A DNA stretch of 64,000 bases from Simmondsia chinensis (Eukaryota > Streptophyta > Magnoliopsida > Caryophyllales > Simmondsiaceae): the NCBI GenBank assembly GCA_018398585.1, contig JAGTTD010000010.1:28622638-28686637 (forward strand). Direction: 5' to 3'. A model generated the notes under the pieces. That model saw nothing but the letters and a program-made list of their open reading frames with translations, searched no databases and had not been told where the DNA came from. A program made the position numbers and the translations under genes. This document shows positions 32,329 through 44,285 of this stretch, one piece after another. Position 1 is the first letter of the stretch, and each line of letters begins with the position of its first letter.

Positions 32329-32990
32329 TTGAATTGGAGTATTTCGAGTTTTAAATCGACTACAATTAAATTTTGGTCAATGGCAAATAAAGAATTCCTA
32401 CTTGACATAATAGATAATATTGAATATCCAAGTTTAAAGAAAGTGTATATTTTCAAGCTCAGAGATATAATATTGAAAGCAATTGAATTGTTTATTCTGA
32501 TACAACCAATAAGTTCAGAACAAATATTTCAAATTATCCAAACCCTCACATTATAAAACAAGTTTCTACCGGGGAACTTCAACGTGAGATTCACGAACTA
32601 AAAGACCAAGTAAAGCACTTACAAAACGAGTTATTTTCAATACAACTAAAAGATTTTGAATTAGAAAGTAAAATGATGCTAATAGAGTCCCACTTAAATA
32701 ACCTGCAGCCTAACTCCCATTGAATATTTCCAATGAAAGGGATTCAAACACCGAAAGAACTAGCTTCAAGTGAAAAATTTCTTCTAATAATTGAGAGAAT
32801 AGAATATCAAAAATGGTACATATATGTATTATACATTCCAGACGGATGTATACTTTCAAAATATTATAAAAAAATGTCTAAAAAACTTCATAGTGCAAAG
32901 GGATCAAAATTAAATAATAATTATCAATTGTCAAAAGCTTATACTATAATAATGGTATATGTTTCAAAACACCACTTGTTTTAATCTAAG
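32329..32990 (+). pseudogene. E6 upstream frames, unassigned
   Basis: A 75-codon frame (32329-32556) is followed in another phase by a stretch near 32580-32715 with regularly spaced Leu, Glu and Lys, a likely coiled coil. An 83-codon frame follows (32733-32984). These lie where a pararetrovirus would encode structural or movement functions upstream of pol, but I see no diagnostic motif. They are recorded as viral by position only. Confidence 0.35.
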
Positions 32991-33300
32991 ATTTCCAACA
33001 ACACATTATTTTAAGATCCCCATTTTAACTCAAATATATATCTTCATAGTCACAATGAAGGTGTTTATACCAGTGTCATGGGCACTCAAATCACGTTTAA
33101 ATTTTTAAGCCCAACCTTACAAAAAGATTTAGCCCTTTTACAATGAGCATCCAGCTTTAGACAAATTAATTAAATTCATAACAACAAAAAAATAAATAAA
33201 TAAATAAATCCCATATTCAATTACTAGAAGAAAAAATAGAACAGAATAGAAAAAACAACTAAATAATAACCATATAGAAGAAGAAATTAAAATTACTAAT

Positions 33301-33960
33301 AATAAATTCACTCACGAAGTTCGCTCCCAATTTCCTGACACAAATTGGGAAAGAAAATGACATATAGTTACTTTACCGTTGATAAAAATTTTAACGAGAA
33401 AAATATTCCTACTAAAGTCAGATTAATTCAAATAAATAAAGAATTATTAGAATATTACAAAATGGTGATCCATACCCTCTTGGATAAGAAATTAATTCGC
33501 CCATCTAAATCTTTCCAAAGCTGCACTACATTTTATGTGAATAAACAAGTGGAATTAGACGGGAAGTTACACATTTAGTAATCAATTACAAACCACTTAA
33601 TATAGCTTTACAGTGGAGTTGATATCCTATACCTAACACAAAGGAGTTACTCAATAGGTTATGCGATGCCAATATATTTTCAAACTTTTATTTAAAAAGT
33701 AGGTTCTGGCGAATTCAAATCCATGAGAAGCATCGCTATAAAACAACATTTACTATCCCGTTTGGACCCTATGAATGGAAGGTAATGCCCTTGGGCTAAA
33801 AATGCACCATCAAAATTTCAATATGTCATGAATGATATATTTACTCCTTATACAAATTCTATTATTGTATATATTGATGATATCCTTGTCTTTTCGAAAA
33901 GATTTACCAACATTTTAAACATTTAAATACTATCTTAAATATTGTTATGAAAAGTGGATT
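33301..33960 (+). pseudogene. E6 reverse transcriptase, decayed
   Basis: The 33345-33578 frame carries a segment ending NKELLEYYKM and then LLDKKLIRPSKS, which I recognise as the start of a caulimovirid RT domain. Downstream, in other phases, are further RT blocks, a PFGPYEW piece and a catalytic YIDD at 33870-33881. Frameshifts occur near 33580 and 33800, and stops are scattered after that. Pararetrovirus RT copies pregenomic RNA into DNA; this copy is dead. Confidence 0.75.
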
Positions 33961-34229
33961 TGTCCTTTCTGTTTCAAAAGTGAAATTATTCCAAACAAAA
34001 GTTTGATTTCTATTACATGATATTTTCCAAGGAACAATTAAACCAATCAAGCAATTGAATTTGTTGATGACTTTTTGAATTAACTCCAAAATAAAACTCA
34101 ATTACAACAATTTTTGGTTGCTCAAATTATGTTTTGGATTTCTTCCCTAATTTATGGCAATTATGCTAGCCACTTTACAAAAGATTACAAAATAATCCCC
34201 TCCTTGTAAAGACAAGTACACCAAGATTG

Positions 34230-34400
34230 TTCAAATCCTAAAACAAAAGGTCAAAACTTTACCCCGTTTTGGACTTCCACACCATAGAGCATACCTAATA
34301 GTCGAGACATATGCATCTGATATAGGTTATGGAGATATACTTAAACAATGCCTAGAGAACTAGGAACAAGTAGTCAAGTTCCATTCAGGTATGTGACTTT
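34230..34400 (+). pseudogene. E6 RNase H fragment
   Basis: A short stretch after RT encodes FGLPHHRAYLIVET followed by YASDIGYGDIL. The first catalytic Asp of the usual ETDAS motif is Tyr here. A TAG follows soon after. Its position, order and similarity support RNase H of the same relic. Confidence 0.65.
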
Positions 34401-34519
34401 GATACCAAAATAGCAAATTAGTAATAGTAGGATCGACAAGACAAACTAAAAAGATGTCAAATTAAACATACTATGAAATATCATACAAAATAGTAAGTTT
34501 AAGACTTACAGATTGAAAT

Positions 34520-35700
34520 GGAGAACTTCGATACAGCTTATTTGCAAAAATTACAAAATAAAACAATAAAAGAAAATTATAAGAAAATTCTCAGAGCCAA
34601 GAGAATTTCTTGGGCATGCCTTCCAAAGAAAAGAAGAAGATTCAAATTCCAAAAGAGTATGCCATGACGCTAGACCAAGCAAATCCCTCAAATAAAATCC
34701 CGACTCAAAATCTGTATTCAATACTTTTAGACTTTCCACCTATTTCCTAGTCATCAGCAGCTTCAAGGCCTCCAGGCCCTTCTCTTTTAAAACCTCAAAA
34801 TATTCAACCTTTTCTACCAAACCAATCGGGACAATATTACTAAAAGCCCGAATTAGAATACCTATTCCTCACAAGATAAAGAACACCTCTTTCCATCCCA
34901 TAAATTCAACTAGTAGAAAGTTCAGCCTATCGAGGACAATACCAATGGCAACTAGCTGACATTCAACGAAATCAATGATTCTATGAGTTTATATTCATAG
35001 GCGTAAAGTCAATTGCCTAAGATCATAAAAGAGATAAACTAACTAGGCAAATTGCCTATTCCACTTGCAAAATATTAAAAATTTGGACATTAAACAATTT
35101 TCAACAAACACGGTTCACGTTAAGATAGTTTTATCAACCATTCAAGCCTTCCTAATTTACATATCATAACTATAAGATGGCATGGTTTAGAGCTTTTCCC
35201 TTTAGACCATTTGACCATTTTTGGTTTTTCCATTTAAAAACAAAATCTTGTAAATTTCCTGTTTGGATGTATGAATGATGACGAATGTTCGGTTGCATCA
35301 TTAATACATATCAAGACAAGGTCAAATATCTTTATAGTACTCAAAATATTCCGATGAAACCCAATTGATTAAATAATGTCATTGCATAAAAAATTTTAAA
35401 TTCCATGGATTTTATGTTCGTCTTACAAGACTACTTAATTTTTTAAAAATTTTTATCCCCTATCTTGTGCAAGAGAATTCAAAATTAAATGGTTGTTAAA
35501 TTACAAAATTGATTGTGATTGCTCTACTCAAATACTACAAAAAATGTTCCAACGGAAAAATAAAAACATTTAAATTCTCTCCACACTAGTAAACTCTTCA
35601 GCAGCTCCACAAAAATTCCAAAAACAAACTTCCATATTTTCAAATAAATCAAAGTCATTGAACTCCAAATAAAAGAAAGCTCTCAAAAAAACTGCATGAC
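34520..35700 (+). pseudogene. E6 downstream reading frame, unassigned
   Basis: After pol, the plus strand shows a Lys/Arg-rich start near 34519, then a Pro/Ser/Gln-rich part (34740-34860), then an aromatic-rich part near 35170-35290. All are in broken phases with many stops. A second viral reading frame in the position of the translational transactivator is plausible, but I saw no motif proving it. Confidence 0.35.
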
Positions 35701-35833
35701 TAGCTACTCCAGCAGATTCAAATAGAAACCTCAATTGAAGTAAATGGAGAGGAAATTAACTCCTCCCCAAGTGATCCATTCAACCTTTTATAAATAACAA
35801 TATCGGTAAAGCTTATGAAGACAAAATACTGTT

Positions 35834-35931
35834 AAGACAAAAGGACCATTCCCAACAACATTATATCAAAACAAAATGATCATTCCGAACAATTGTATGT
35901 CAAGATAAAATGCTACTTTCCAATAATTTCA
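35834..35931 (+). repeat. Three ~34-bp direct repeats in the E6 non-coding end
   Basis: Units begin 'aagacaaaaggaccattcc', 'aaaacaaaatgatcattcc' and 'aagataaaatgctactttcc'. They lie past the coding relic, where a pararetrovirus has its promoter. Repeated enhancer-like units are known in such promoters, but activity is only inferred here. Confidence 0.6.
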
Positions 35932-36180
35932 GATGGCTACATGAAGACAAATTAAAAAGGGATTTTTAATGGTTCTCAAAAATAAATAACAATTTAAAAA
36001 GCCTGATGTCCTCGAGGAGATCAATTATCCAAGCTATATGTTCTAAGGAGATCAATTATTGAAGCCGGCTATCTTTGAAGATTTCAATTCAATTTAGAAT
36101 ATAGTTTAAGTCCGCTCTTACTTGGCTCTAAGTAAAGGACTCCATCAAATATTCAAGGCAAAGGCAAGGCGTTAGGCACC

Positions 36181-37294
36181 TGATGTGCCTTATATTTACG
36201 TACTTTATTCTTCATTCCCACGACATATTTAGCTTTTACATGTGTGTTTTATTGTAATTTAAGTATATTTAGCCTTAGAGTGCAACAGAGTAAACAAAGG
36301 CTGAAAGTGACAAATGAAGCATAATCGAGACATAAATGAAAACTGCTTTGAGAAACCTGACCACGTGTGCCCGAAAGGACAAATCGGGTTGTAATTCAGT
36401 AACTCAAATAGGCCTCGTGGATAGTTAATACATACATTATAAATCATATTATAATATATATGTATGTATATGTATTATATATATATATATATATATAGTT
36501 TGAATTCCTAAACTTTGCATTCATTATTTTCTTTTCTTAGATTTCATGATGTATAAAATTTCCATGCACAAATAGACTCTTTTAGTTTGGGGATAAAGGG
36601 CGGGTAGTCGCCCATATCTAAGATTTATGTTGTGCTTTTGCCGATGATTTAGTTCTACTATATCCACACCCCTGTGGGGAGTTATTCATGATTGTCTGGT
36701 ATTTCTGTATGTGTGCTTGCAGCCTGTTTAGATCTCAACCTTTTGAGCGATTAGTTTTATACTTGTAGCCTAGATCATAACATAACAAGTCTCCACACGT
36801 GGTCAGGGTCAAGGTTGTACCCAATCCCGAACACAATCTTTTATATAGTTAATATTGAACTTGGAGTAACAAAAGAATTAAGTAATACTAATGAGATAAC
36901 ATATGCTACACTTAGGGTAGTAAGATAGGTTATGCCTTTAGACAAGTTCATTACCCTAAGCCCTAATTCATATATTAACCTAGGCTTAGAGTTTGTAGTC
37001 TAAGTCTTCAAATCATTGTCCTATGTAGAATATAATGACGGGAAACGAGTAGAGCTACTCTGAATTCATTCCCTAAACTAGCCTCAATTGAATTGGGAAA
37101 TTTAGTTTATATCTAGTTTTATTAATTTAGTCGACGAATTATTCGACCAAACAACAATCCAAAAATTTCAACCGCTCGTTAATCACTAGATTTGATTTAA
37201 TTCCTTATGGATACGACCCGTATACCCAATTTAGCTACGACGAACTTGTATGCTTGTGAGTAGACATTTTTAAAACACCTTTAAAATCACATCA
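36181..37294 (+). repeat. E7: solo LTR (~1.1 kb)
   Basis: The ends are a perfect 7-bp inverted pair, TGATGTG and CACATCA. The interior has an AT dinucleotide run (36474-36496) and, near the right end, 'ggatacgacccgtatac', similar to the 3' part of some plant gypsy LTRs. No second copy, primer site, gag or pol adjoins it. I found no clear target duplication (GCACC versus CCACT). Unequal LTR recombination is the usual origin of such solo copies. Confidence 0.6.
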
Positions 37295-38021
37295 CCACTC
37301 ACTCCCCCTAGTTACTATTTTTAATTCTTCCCTTTTCATTATTGATATTTAATTGGTAACCACTCATTTGACTTTATGGTAAAGTCCTAAAAATAAACAG
37401 TTTCCGATATACAACATGGTTGCAAAATAATAACTTATGGGAGACATAAAAGGAAACATTTTTAAGCGAGGAGTTTTACATTACGTTGAGCTTATGGAGA
37501 ATGAGTATTATGTAATAGTAATATAACAATTAGTTGAGAATTTTAGATCATGTAGAAGTAGGGGCAGAAAAATCTTGCGTGATGAGAGAGTTCAAGAAAG
37601 ATGCAAAAAGATCATATCCAGATGTATTATTGTGATAATAATGTAAAAAAAAATTGACGGGGATTAACCGCTAATTGAGACATGATGAAGGGGGTCATTC
37701 TAAGGGGTATATTAGATAGATTAAATATTTTGAGAAATATGAAATTAATTGAGGCGGAGATGATGGATGCAATAATAATATAAATACTTGAGAAAATTAA
37801 GTATTAACAAATAAGTGAAAGGATATAATGAGTTAGCAGTAGAAAATGAGAGGGGTAGTGGGGATAGGAAGGAATGGAAGATAAATAAATAATACTTTGG
37901 GATAGAAATAGTATTTGTAATAATATTGGAAGCAAAAGTAATAACGGTAGGAGTAGCAGTAATAGCCACAGTTGTGGTGATATTAGTAGCAGTAATTACA
38001 ATAGCGACCACGGGCATAATA
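37295..38021. other. AT-rich spacer, no gene
   Basis: There are no recognisable motifs. Short frames, such as the Thr/Ile-rich minus frame 37745-38017, reflect triplet repeats nearby. Confidence 0.6.
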
Positions 38022-38375
38022 GTTTGTAGTGATACTACTATTAGTAATGGTAGTGGTAGTTTGTATTGCTACCGCTAGTAGCAGTAGCTGTAGAAGTTTG
38101 TGTCATTACTAGTTATAGTAGTGGCTTATACTATTGATAAGAGTCATTGCAGTAGCAGCAGCAGCTTGTACTGCTACCAATAGCAGTAGTAGCTATAGCC
38201 ATTTATACTATTACCAGGAGTAAAAATAATACTAGCTTATACTATTTCTATCAACAATAATAACAGTAGTCGTTTGTATTGTTACAAGTAGTAGTAGTAA
38301 TGGCTTGTACTATTACCACTAGCGGTAGTATTAGTAGCTGTTTATACTGTTATCACCAGTAATAGTAGTAAGCAA
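38022..38375. repeat. ~36-bp minisatellite built from AGT/AGC triplets
   Basis: About ten diverged units of 29-40 bp each start like 'tttgtactgttacca' and continue with runs of AGT, AGC or AAT triplets. Unit length varies by whole triplets, suggesting slippage inside a larger repeat. Confidence 0.7.
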
Positions 38376-38519
38376 TAATAAGAATAATAATAACATTAAT
38401 GAGGAAGAAGATAATGAAGATAATAATAATAGTAATAATAATAATAATAGTAGCAATATTATAATAATGTTGGCGTTGAAAAGATAGTACCATTAATAAT
38501 AATAAAATAACAATAATAA
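38376..38519. repeat. TAA/AAT-rich microsatellite
   Basis: This is nearly pure AAT and GAA triplets with interruptions. The same tract resumes at 49996 after E8, showing where E8 inserted. Confidence 0.85.
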
Positions 38520-38524
38520 TAGTA

Positions 38525-38898
38525 TGTTATGATTTTTCTTGTTTTGAGTCTTACAATCCATGTACTGAATTGTTGGAGTCTTGTATTGCATTAAAAGTGT
38601 TGCCTAGTTCAAACGTAAGTTGATCATTTGGTGCCAAAGTCGGTTATCTAGCAGATATGAGGCTAGTTTGGTTGTTTAGGCTTAGTTAGAGATATTTTTG
38701 ATTCATTGTATCTAGATTCTCCTATAAGAGGATCAATTCTTGTAAGTCTTGAGGCATTCAATAAAACATTGCTTGGTTCTTGAGATATTTTCCTCTCTCT
38801 TCTCATCTCTTCTCTAACTCTCATTTAACCTCACTTCTCTTCTTACCTAAACTCTCTCTTCACAGGTTAACTTCAATCTCTCAAATTGAAGCTTAACA
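38525..38898 (+). repeat. E8 5' LTR
   Basis: It matches 49617-49990 over its full length. It is followed by the primer-binding site TGGTATTAGAGCC at 38901-38913, one mismatch from the initiator tRNA-Met complement. Confidence 0.92.
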
Positions 38899-38900
38899 TT

Positions 38901-38913
38901 TGGTATTAGAGCC
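38901..38913 (+). other. E8 primer-binding site
   Basis: TGGTATTAGAGCC begins two bases after the LTR. It has one C-to-T change from the usual TGGTATCAGAGCC. Confidence 0.9.
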
Positions 38914-38972
38914 AATTCATGCTATCAATTGATTGATTTGAGCTGGCAAAATCTAAAAAGAACAATTCTAAC

Positions 38973-40310
38973 ATGTAAGGAGGTGTAACTACCCGATCGG
39001 AAGCAGGAGCAGTAGGAGCTGGTCAATCCGTTGCTTTTGTTGATCCAAATGTTTCTTATGCTGCTGTTGCAAGTGCAAATGCAACAAAAGAAGTTCAATT
39101 TGTGACAAATGACCACTTGAAGTCACAATTGGATGATATGTTCAATCGATTTCAGGTTCTACAAAAACAAGGAATTGATCGCTTGAAGCAAGATCAAGCA
39201 GAGAATGTGAAGAAGTATGAAGTTCTAATTAAGCAGAAACTCCAAGGATTTGAGAGCAAGCTTTCTGATCTTCGAAATCAAATAAATAAGCAAGGTGAAT
39301 CATCTAGTTTTGGAGTTCTTGGACCTACTCGCCTTCGACTGAAGTGATGCAATCACAAGTGTTGAACACAAATGCAACGGTCTTGGACAGACCAAGCGAT
39401 GCTCCTTCGATGATTCATATGAATGTTAGACCTTAAGATCTTGTACAATATGTGGAGATAAGGCCACAAGGAGTTGAAGCAACTGTCAGATCACAGATCA
39501 TCTTGTTGAGCAAGTGCCATCTCAAACATCTGGCATGAATTCAAATCAAAATGTGTGGCACCTGGATTCTATGGTTCATAACATTTTGCATTTGGATAGG
39601 CCACCTGATCACTTCCGTCAGCAAAGATCGGGTACTAATTATGCTTCTTCTGAGAATAGAAGCAATACTTCCAGACAGCCAAGAGTGCAGATTGATCCCT
39701 TTGAAGACAAGCAACCTCAGTCATAGTTGAGGAGATGTGATAGATACTTCCATTTCTACGACATCAAAGAATCTAAAAAGGTGGAATTGGCAGTAGTATA
39801 TCTTCATGATGATCATGAGGTATGGTTTTACAGTTTGTTAAAAAGCAATCCAAACCTTTCTTGGGCTAAATTTGTGGAGGAGTTGTGTGAAAGATATGGT
39901 GATGAGGACACTAGTGATGTAGTGGATAATCAATAAAGTCTTCAAAACCACTACTGTGAGAGAGTATATGACAAGATTTGAGAACTTAAGAGCTGGTATG
40001 ATAGCTGCGTATCTTCAAGCAGCAGAGTCTTATTATGTCTCAAGTTTTATTAGTGGATTAAAGCCACAGATTAAGAACATGGTGAAAGCTATTAGTCCTA
40101 AAATCTTAACAAAGGTTTATGCAAAAGCCAAATTGATTGAGGCCACTTCATTTCATCAAGTGACAATGACAAGTTCAAAGGAAATGGTTCAAAATCTAAT
40201 CATAGAGATGTAATTGGGACCAAGGCCAGTAGGTCTGTTGAGAAGAGGCCTCAAAGGCTTTGATACAAATGCAATCAGCCTTATCAGCCAGGGCATAAGT
40301 GCAGCTCCAA
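38973..40310 (+). pseudogene. gag: E8 Gag
   Basis: The probable start is ATG 38973, whose next codon is now TAA; the following GGV-TTRSEAG matches the N-terminus of E9 gag. A coiled-coil-like part (39110-39330) is followed, after a frameshift, by RQPRVQIDPFEDKQPQS, RRCDRYFHFY, LHDDHEVWF, ELCERYGDED, then FENLRAGM and FISGLKPQIKN. The zinc knuckle near 40261-40302 keeps KCNQPYQPGHKC, but its first Cys codon is TGA. At least two frameshifts occur. Confidence 0.85.
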
Positions 40311-40329
40311 GTTTTTGATGTCTGCTCAT

Positions 40330-41100
40330 GGGGTTAATGCTGCATTATAGTCAGATAGTGATGAATGTGAGCTTGATGAGGATAGTTATGATCATAAGTC
40401 CTAGGATGAATTGGCTGAGGATGAGATTGAGACTTCTATGAAGACACTAACTGGTAATGGAGCTCACAAGACAATAAGGATCAAAGGAAAAGTAGGAAAA
40501 AGGCACATCACTATCTTAATAGATAGTGGAAGTACTCATAGATTTGGTGATCCAAAGGTTGTGAAGAAAGCTAGGCATGAAGTGATTAAAACCCATCTCT
40601 TAGCTGTAACTGTAGCAGATGGTAATTCTATCCTCACACAGAACAAATGCCTAGACTTCCAATGGTCTATGCAAGAGCATCAATTCACCTATGATTTCAG
40701 AATCTTTCCCTTGGGAGGATGTGATATGGTGCTAGGAGTTGATTAGATGAGATCATTCAGCCTTGTGGTTTTTGACATTGCCAAGCTAACTATTTCTTTT
40801 GAGATTCAAGGGACAAAGGTTACTTTGCAAGACATTTAAAATCAAGCTCAATTGCATCTAATTAAAGGTAAGAGCTTACAAGGAGGTTTCAAGAAGAGTG
40901 CTTACAAGTGGATTGGTCAGCTGTTTGCAATTGCCCCAACAGACTTGTGTTCTATGCAGTAGCCTGAAGTTAAAACCTTGATAGAGGAGTTTGAGGACAT
41001 TTGTGAGCAGCCTAAATCTCATCCTCCAGAGAGGTGCCTTGATCATGTCATTCCTCTGGAATCTGGTGCAGTACCATTTAAATTGAGGCCATATAGGTGT
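40330..41100 (+). pseudogene. pol: E8 protease and pol linker
   Basis: The frame 40411-40746 has HITILIDSGSTHRF with the catalytic Asp-Ser-Gly intact, then AVTVADGNS and FPLGGCDMVLGVD, a retropepsin-like domain. It stops at a TAG at 40744-40746, where E9 has Trp (TGG). The linker to RT (EEFEDIC..., HVIPLESG) follows with more stops. Confidence 0.85.
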
Positions 41101-42227
41101 CCTCATGATTAGAAATCAAAAATTGAGAGACAAGTACAGGAATTGCTCAAGACTTGTTTCATTAGACCAAGCCACAACCCTTTTTCCTCACCAGTCATAT
41201 TAGTAAAGAAGAAAGATCGTTCTGCCAGGATGAGCATCGACTATAGGCAACTGAATTCTTTGACAATCAAAGATAAGTTTCCAATTCCTGTTATTGATGA
41301 TTTACTCGATGAATTGTATAGAGCATGTTTCGTCTCTAAGTTAGATTTGAGACAGGGTTATCATCAGATTAGAGTGCTTGAGCAAGACATCTACAGGACT
41401 GCAATTCAAACTCATCATGGCCATATGAATTTGTGGTTATGCCCTTTGGTTTAACCAATGCACCGGCTACATTTCAGGCAGCAATGAATGATATCTTCTA
41501 GCCATTTTTGAGGAGATTTTTGCTGGTCTTCTTCGATGATATTCTCATTTATAGTGCCTCTCATGAAGATCATCTATAGCGTTTGAGGGAAGTCTTCCTT
41601 GTTATGCGAAATCATAAGTTCTTTTCCAAGTTGTCTAAGTGTGCTTTTATGCAACAGCAGTTGCACTACTTGGGATATGTCATATCCTCTAAGAGAGTCT
41701 CCATAGATCCCTCAAAGATACAAGCCATGAAAGATTGGCGAATTCCAATCACTTTGAAGCAATTGCAAGGTTTCTTGGAATTAACAAGCTATTATAGGAA
41801 GTTTATTGCTAATTTTGGATCAATTGCAAGACCCTTGACAGATCTGCTTAAGAAGGATGCTTTTGTGTGGAGTGATAGAGCTCAAGAAGCCTTTGAAGCT
41901 CTGAAAGCAGCTATGTGTGAAGCTCCTGTTCTTGCTATGCCCATTTTTGCTCAGGACTTTGTCTTAGAAACTAATGCCAGTGGAACTGGAATTAGAGCAG
42001 TGCTGTCACAAAAGGGAAGGCTCATTACCTATCTAAGTCAATCTCTTAGTCCCAAACATCAAGCAATGTCCACATATGAGAAGGAGTACTTGGCTATTTT
42101 GTTAACAATTGATAAATGGGGGCATTGTCTTGATGGTGACAGATTCATAATCAGGACTGATCATCAAAGTTTGAAGCATTTGCTAGAGCAAAAGATTGTG
42201 ACAAGAATGCAGAAGAAAGGGCCAATG
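41101..42227 (+). pseudogene. pol: E8 reverse transcriptase and RNase H
   Basis: RT begins with [37 protein letters not shown] and KLDLRQGYHQIRV. It shifts phase near 41425, continues with [13 protein letters not shown], and has the catalytic FFDDILIYS at about 41530. The 41583-42233 frame covers LSKCAF, LQGFLELTSYYRKF, and RNase H with VLETNASGTG (Asp to Asn at a catalytic position), YEKEYLAIL and RTDHQSLKHLLEQ. E9 interrupts just after. Confidence 0.88.
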
Positions 42228-42648
42228 TGTTAGCTTCCCAAAATTAATTTGGAAATCTAACCTTGTAGAAGAGAGTTTGAGATGAGAAAGGAAGGGGATG
42301 AGAAAATAGAGAAAGGAGATGAGAAATAGAGAATTCCCTTAGGAATAAGATTTCATTTTATTGGATGATCAAAATGCACATTAAACTCTCAATTTATACA
42401 AGGAATTAGGTCAGAAATATACCAGCTGAAAATTCCATTTGTTCCTTGCTTGTAACCGCCCTCTAGCGCCAAATCTCAGCAACTAACTCCAGCACAGCTT
42501 GCGTGTGCATTGTAGATATTTTGCTGATATTTGCTTACAATTATCTTAACTGGTGCTATTTAAGTGCTGACATCATATAGACTTTAATACAAGTAATACT
42601 AAGAAATAACAAAAATGCATTACAAGTAAAATTTATTAATTCGTAACA
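42228..42648 (-). repeat. E9 3' LTR
   Basis: It runs from TGTTAGCTTCCC to TTCGTAACA on the plus strand. The minus-strand polypurine tract AAGAGGGAGGGAA adjoins at 42649-42661. Confidence 0.92.
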
Positions 42649-42677
42649 TTCCCTCCCTCTTGAGAATCTTCTTGTCC

Positions 42678-44285
42678 TCAAGAAGCAAAGCTCGGAAATA
42701 GGCTCTTCAAGAAGTTGTAGTCCTCCCATGTTGTAAACTGCTCGTTTAAGTTGCTCCTAGTGACTTGGACTTGGTGGATTTTCCGGTTGTGCAGCTGCAG
42801 TACTCGTTCGGCTCGGACAGAGTTTGGTTGCTGCAGTAAGACGCCATTTGCTTCAGCTATGGGTGGCTTTTGCGTCGTATCGGCATTTCTCTTAACCTGT
42901 TTTTTAAGGAGGGACACATGAAACACGGGGTGAATGTAAGAATGTGAGGGTAAGTCGAGCTTGTAAGCCACATTGCAAATTTTCTCCAGAATTTTGTAAG
43001 GACCGAAGTAGCGAGCACACAACTTGACGTTGCATCGAACAGCCATAGTTGATTGTCTATAGGGTTGTGGTTTGAGGTAGACCATGTCCCCGACGTCATA
43101 GTTCTTGTCTATGCTCCTGTTATCCGCATAATGCTTCATACGGGCCTGAGCTTGTTGGAGATTGTCCTTAAGCGATCGCAAGATCTGTATCCTCTGCTGC
43201 ACAAGCTGTGTTGCTGCTGAATCAGTGAGTTTGGGCTGTCAGATCAGCATAGGAGAAGGTGGAGAGTATCCATACATTGCTCGGAAGGGTGTAGTGCCAA
43301 TTGTTGTGTGGAAATGTGTGTTAAACCAAAATTCGGCTAAGGAAAGCCAACGGTTCCACTCCTTGGGCTTCGAGAAGACCATGCTCCGGAGATATTGCTC
43401 CACACATTGGTTGACTCTTTCGGCTTGCCCATCCGTTTGAGGATGGTAGGAAGAACTAAAAGCCAACGTGGTTCCCATCAGTTTGAACAATTCCCTCCAA
43501 AAGTTGCTTGTGAAGATTTTGTCTCGGTCCGACACGATAGATTGGGGCAATCCATGTAGCTTGTAGATGTTGTCGAGGAAGAGCTTTGCCAACTTCTCTG
43601 CAGTAACGGGTCGAGTAAGAGCAAGAAAATGACTATATTTGGTGAAGCGATCCACCACGACCCATATGACCTCCTTGCCTTCGGATTTCGGTAGCCCCTC
43701 AATGAAATCCATACTAATGTGAACCCAAGCACCTTCCGGAATGGGAAGAGGTTGAAGAAGTCCTTTGTATCGCGGATCTCCTAATTTTGTTTGTTGGCAA
43801 ACTTCACAAGACTTCACATAGTCGCTTACATCCTTTTTCATGCTCGGCCACGTGAAATAAGTTTTAATTCGTTGATAGGTGCCTTCCACACCCTCGTGAC
43901 CTCCCCGAGCAGCGTCATGTGACGCTCAGATGACCTGGTTTCCCAAGTCAATAGCAGCACCAATATACAGTTTGCCCTCAACACGCAGTAGACCATTCTG
44001 CACTGTCTGTTCGCTATGATCTGCAGCAATTTTCGCGTCGGTCTGGAGCGCTGCAGCAGCCACCTTTTCATGAGCAAATGGATCCCCCTCATAGGACTTG
44101 TGTAGCTATTCGACCCAAGAAGGAACTACCACTGAAATGGATGAGCATGTGCCTGAAACAGTGTCCTCAAAACGCCTTGACAGTGCATCTGTAGCTGCGT
44201 TTTCTTTGCCACTTCTACACTCGATATCGTAATCAAGGCCTAACATTTTCATTATGCCTTTCTTTTGAAATCTTGACACGATCTT
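42678..44285 (-). pseudogene. pol: E9 integrase and Pol C-terminus
   Basis: On the minus strand the zinc-binding domain shows ASHDAARGGHEGVEGTYQR and CEVCQQTK. The core has SMDFIEGLPKSEGKE, VSDRDKIFTS and TDGQAERVNQ, giving an intact Asp, Asp, Glu triad. The C-terminal part has YFGPYKILEKI...YKLDLP and [11 protein letters not shown], and the end TTWEDYNFLKSLFPSF; I see no clear chromodomain. Stops: 43239-43241, near 43923 and 44106-44108 (TAG). The protein would insert element DNA into the genome. Confidence 0.9.

Larger units (their letters stand above)
32289..36180 (+). mobile_element. E6: endogenous pararetrovirus relic (Caulimoviridae-type)
   Basis: The plus strand has a decayed pol region whose RT blocks resemble plant pararetroviruses and not Ty3 or Ty1 elements, and no LTRs of its own bound it. 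Open frames are short and broken by many stops and frameshifts. Left and right borders are not defined: the E4 LTR ends at 32288 and a solo LTR starts at 36181. It is an old genomic relic and cannot produce a virus as it stands. The genus cannot be fixed by eye. Confidence 0.7.

Noticed and set aside
37745..38017. Thr/Ile-rich 90-codon minus frame
   Set aside because: The composition follows from AAT/AGT triplets in the neighbouring minisatellite.
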